A model generated the notes under the pieces. That model did not search any database. It was given only the letters and a program-made list of their open reading frames with translations, and had not been told where the DNA came from. Source: Acanthaster planci (Eukaryota > Echinodermata > Asteroidea > Valvatida > Acanthasteridae). From it: a stretch of 64,000 nucleotides of DNA. Positions 60,701-64,000 of this stretch are shown piece by piece. The translations under genes were made by a program, and so were the position numbers. The stretch is from the NCBI RefSeq assembly GCF_001949145.1, contig NW_019091355.1, positions 2,508,209-2,572,208 on the forward strand, given 5' to 3'. The first letter of the stretch is position 1. Each line of letters starts with the position of its first letter.

Positions 60701-62292
60701 TTCAGAGCTTCAATTCAAGAGGAAACGTCATGAGTATTAAATTTCATTGAAATCCCGGTACCCAAGCAATCACCATAGTGATTTCCTGATTTTTAATTTG
60801 GGAATAAATGCGCTTGTCCAGTCGTATACTTTAGTTTACCGTGACCAGCCAGGCACATACATTTTCCCAATCATAAACACCTTTTTGAGTCGGTCAAAAC
60901 AAGTCTTAAAATGACAAATTTCTGACCCATTTTGTTCAATAATTTTACTTCATGTTTTTAAACACTCCATTGGCCATGTACAGACATCAAACACAATCAG
61001 GTGATTGCCCAACTGTGTCCAATTGTTGTAAAGAAAAGAGGATTTAGGAGAGGGGAAAAATGGCAGATTGTAAGAAGAAACATGGACAAGAGGGAAATGG
61101 AAGAGTATACTGATTTTGTTACTTTGTTAGATTAGCATTTTCACTGTCGTGATAGGCTTCTTTTTATTTCTGGTCATAAAATGAAGGCCCCCCAAAGTGC
61201 TAAGCCCTTGAGAAACCAGTACAAAGAGATAACAAGGAAGATTTTTATTTTCAGTTTCGCGTGTACTTGGTTGAATGGAGTCGGGCAGAGAGATGTGCCT
61301 GACATCCTAGGTACTGGAAAACAATCAAGCTGTTGACCCAGGCAGGATTTGAACCCAGGTCACAGAGATTAATGAGCAGTAGTTATTACCAGTATGATGT
61401 AAGTTTATTGATTTGATCAAAACTGCAAACAGATTTCGCACATACATGTATAGAAATGACAGACAGAACTGATAGCGTGAAACTGTCCATGTATTCACAT
61501 TGCAAAATGTTAGTAGACTAGTGTTGACTTCCCTTGACTCATTATAAATGTACTGTACTGTACTTTGTGCCTTCCTTCCTTCAAAGGTCACATGGGTGCA
61601 TGCGAGTGTAATGTACATGTACATCATGGTTGTATATTAGACTGGGACCTACATGTACATGTAGTGACTAGATTGTCCAAGGACACAAGTTGTGTGTCAT
61701 ATAGAAATGATTCATTTGTTCAGAACTCAATGTGGCTGTTTTAGCCATGTGACCTTATTATGACATGTTTGGATTTATTTTCTTAATTATCCTGACCTTG
61801 TTGCAACGAAATCAAGTTTGGCCAAGAGAAATGTTGGCTCTAAAATACTGAGGTCCTCTTCCCACATCTAACCATGCACAAAACTCAGTTTCAGATTCTG
61901 TTAGTTTGTTCTTTTTTTTTCAACACCCAAATTAACTTTACTCCTTCGTAAATTTTTCTTTTCTTTTTTTGAATGCATCAAACATCTAAACCTAAAGTTA
62001 TTGCTTTAAAAATAGCAATTGTAGCCAGTGCACAGCCAGGACTTTTTTCCCATCATAAAATAGAATTTTAAGCCCAATTAACTCATTTTCTCTGTCCTAG
62101 TTTTGCTGACGTTGGCACAGTTTTTCTTCAAATTTCTGTCTTGCCCCAGTGTGCCTCTCTGCCTTCCCAGCTACTGGTTTCAATGGTTGAATACATTGCG
62201 TGTACAAATACATGTACATGTACTGTTTGTTTATACACTTTCATTTTGTACATCTTAAAGAAATTTGCAAAGAAGCACATATTATATTCCAG
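57775..62292. other. intergenic region upstream of the USP-like gene
   Basis: Should contain the promoter and 5' UTR of the minus-strand USP-like gene and possibly upstream exons of the plus-strand gene at 62.3 kb. I see no convincing TATA box or initiator. Open frames at 58081-58500 and 60248-60700 (minus) lack splice or family support; the latter overlaps a dispersed repeat. Confidence 0.5.
60138..60409 (+). repeat. dispersed repeat, copy 2 (~270 bp)
   Basis: Second copy of the element at 20481, about 40 kb away. Roughly four-fifths of aligned bases look identical by eye. Confidence 0.85.
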
Positions 62293-62452
62293 ACTGTACT
62301 GGATTGCTTCTGGCTCATAATCAGTCCTTTCGCCAGCAGTATGCTCCGGCAGAGCAAGACAAGCTGGGCAATGCACATCACAGCATAATTCAACAGGACT
62401 GGATGGGTGGCCTAGATTGGTATTACCACAGGATGTTGACCTGCCTTGTATT
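62293..62452 (+). CDS. candidate exon of unrecognised plus-strand gene
   Basis: Acceptor TATTCCAG, donor GTGAGA, fifty-two full codons with a protein-like composition (QSFRQQYAPAEQDKLG, DWMGGLDWYYHRM). Phase 1 in means at least one earlier coding exon is expected to the left; I could not find it. Confidence 0.5.
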
Positions 62453-63534
62453 GTGAGAGGCCGGCCCAACGCGGCTTAGTTGTGGCTTACACAACACCAG
62501 GGAAGTGGTCTAGTTCCAAGTGCTACCGCACCGCCACACGGATATGTGACAAATGCTTGACCGACAGCGACTAATTTTTTTTTCCAAGTAACAACTGTAG
62601 TCTCGAACCACGTCGAGAAAGTTCGGAGCTTGCCCAATGCATTTTGTCTAGGGGGAAAACCAACGTGGTGACATTACACTCATTTGCTCCACAGTGTCTG
62701 GCCTGAATTTGCCTTCTGCAGGTTACATGCAGTTCCAACGATGTAGGTAAACTGTTTTTCCCCCATGACAGCTGTTGATCTGTCCAGCATCAGCATAATT
62801 CCAGCCTCACTAATGACACTGTTGCTTAAAATCACATTGACTTTATAATCCAAGGAAAAGAATACTTTTCAGAAACTTTTAGGCTCCCCATTGAATGAAA
62901 TGCACGTATTTTGTGTGTACATGTACATGTGACATGCACAGTACACTGTACTTTGTAGCACAAGTCGCATTGTAGGGGTGAGTTTTAAAAATTCTAGTCT
63001 GTGGTGAAATTTTCCCCGGATTTGCTTGCTGCCAGATAGTTGCAGCTGATGTTTATGTTTTCCTGGATGTCAACGTGCCTACCATACTGAAGCCCTATGG
63101 ATTCCCAAGATCTGCAGGAACACCAAGATCGGTTCTACAGAACCATCATTCAAAGGTTTGTACATTTCCTCATCGGTCTTTACATGAATAAACTCATTGT
63201 ACTGAAAGTAAAAGTCCTGTATATGTGTCTTACATGTTACGTAAACACTGGACAATCAAGTGTTGACGTTTTCACCAGTTGTGCTTGCTGCACAGCTTCA
63301 ATTTCTAGTGGATCGAACGTTCCATTGTTTAGATATTAATTTGTGGCTCTTTTGTTTTCTTTTGCACCCCTGACTAGAGTTCCACTTTTACTTCCACTTT
63401 GCAGTGTTTGCTGGTTTCTATTGTAATTGAATGATATCATTTGTCATTTCAGTGGAACGTTCATGTCCCAGTTGAAAACATTCAACATGCATCTGAGTGA
63501 CAGCAAGACCAACCAGGAACTGGAAGTCATTCAG
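62293..63534 (+). CDS. unrecognised gene, three candidate exons, continues beyond the window
   Basis: Candidate exons 62293-62452, 63093-63155 and 63453-63534 have phases 1/2, 2/2, 2/0 that join without stops. The first reads LLLAHNQSFRQQYAPAEQDK and IIQQDWMGGLDWYYHRM; the second PMDSQDLQEHQDRFYRTIIQ; the third GTFMSQLKTFNMHLSDS and ending ELEVIQ before a GTGAGC donor. I do not recognise the family. The middle acceptor is weak, and an alternative is that ATG 63097 is the start codon, since an in-frame TGA lies 9 nt upstream. The gene is head-to-head with the USP-like gene, ~4.5 kb away. Confidence 0.5.
63453..63534 (+). CDS. candidate exon of unrecognised plus-strand gene
   Basis: Acceptor CATTTCAG after a T-rich tract and a good donor GTGAGC. 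Reads GTFMSQLKTFNMHLSDSKTN. Joins in frame to the exon ending at 63155. Confidence 0.55.
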
Positions 63535-63622
63535 GTGAGCAGGTTCCCAATGACCATTGCGGAAGAACGTCATGTACGTACAGCCCAAGACATATCCAGC
63601 CACCAGAGTAAGCCTTTTGGGA

Positions 63623-63976
63623 GTTAAATTTGAACAAAATCTGGTACCCTGATTTAGCTGTAAATCTGATTGCACATAAACATACCAATTTGAATTCCCC
63701 AGGCTAATGCTGTTGCTATACCTCGGGATTCAGAGTAACCTTTTGCATAGCGACCACCGTCCCTGGAATGGACTGGTTCCTTTGTGCCCTTCTTATCCAT
63801 TGAAAAAATAATGTGTATTGAGGCAAGCTGTCTCTTATGTACATGTACATTATACCGAGGAAAAGCTTGCCCCAAATCATGAGGTATACCAGTAGTGTCT
63901 TCAGTACGGAGAATTCAAATTGGTATGTTCAGGTGAATTTAAAAAACTCGGACACCAGATTTTATTCAAACTTAAC
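63623..63976. mobile_element. ~354-bp fold-back element at right end
   Basis: Left GTTAAATTTGAACAAAATCT and ACATACCAATTTGAATTC; right GAATTCAAATTGGTATGTTC and AGATTTTATTCAAACTTAAC. Follows the last visible exon of the unrecognised gene. Confidence 0.88.
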
Positions 63977-64000
63977 CTGCAAAAGGTTTATGAGATGACT

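Noticed and set aside
61325-61365. tRNA-like B box on the minus strand (GGGTTCAAATCC)
   Set aside because: No matching A box at the right distance and no cloverleaf.

Overview
This is a eukaryotic (animal) genomic window. It carries two recognisable multi-exon genes with GT-AG introns plus the first exons of a third, and long non-coding stretches packed with short fold-back repeats. The palindromic word TACATGTA/GTACATGTAC and the word ACCGGTA are very frequent, especially in the first ~22 kb. Together with the two gene families this suggests a marine invertebrate, most likely a deuterostome such as a lancelet, hemichordate or echinoderm. The species cannot be fixed from the sequence. A run of 39 N at 45550-45588 marks a draft-assembly gap.

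Layout. (1) 1-11371: no coding exon recognised; simple TACATG-type repeats, a 16-bp tandem array, fold-back elements. (2) 11372-33676, plus strand: eighteen exons that splice in frame into 639 residues of a PDE5-type cGMP phosphodiesterase (second half of GAF-A, all of GAF-B, whole catalytic domain, stop codon). The N-terminus and the first half of GAF-A were not found here. (3) 33677-44215: about 10.5 kb without a recognised gene, holding several inverted-repeat elements. (4) 44216-57774, minus strand: fifteen exons that splice in frame into a complete 1394-residue USP53/USP54-type ubiquitin peptidase, with a long disordered tail, an MIT-like helical segment and a tandem 14-residue repeat. 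(5) 57775-62292: intergenic, repeats. (6) 62293-63534, plus strand: three coding-like exons with compatible phases from a gene I do not recognise; it runs off the right edge.

How the genes relate. PDE5 hydrolyses cGMP; USP53/54 is a junction/actin-associated ubiquitin peptidase family. They share no known pathway, but they are neighbours in human 4q26 too, in the same tail-to-tail orientation. The pair therefore looks like a retained ancestral block, which is the most interesting large-scale observation here. I found no dramatic new molecular system. The unusual content is the microsynteny, the coding minisatellite in the USP gene and a rich set of small hairpin/MITE families, several with two or more copies inside this window.
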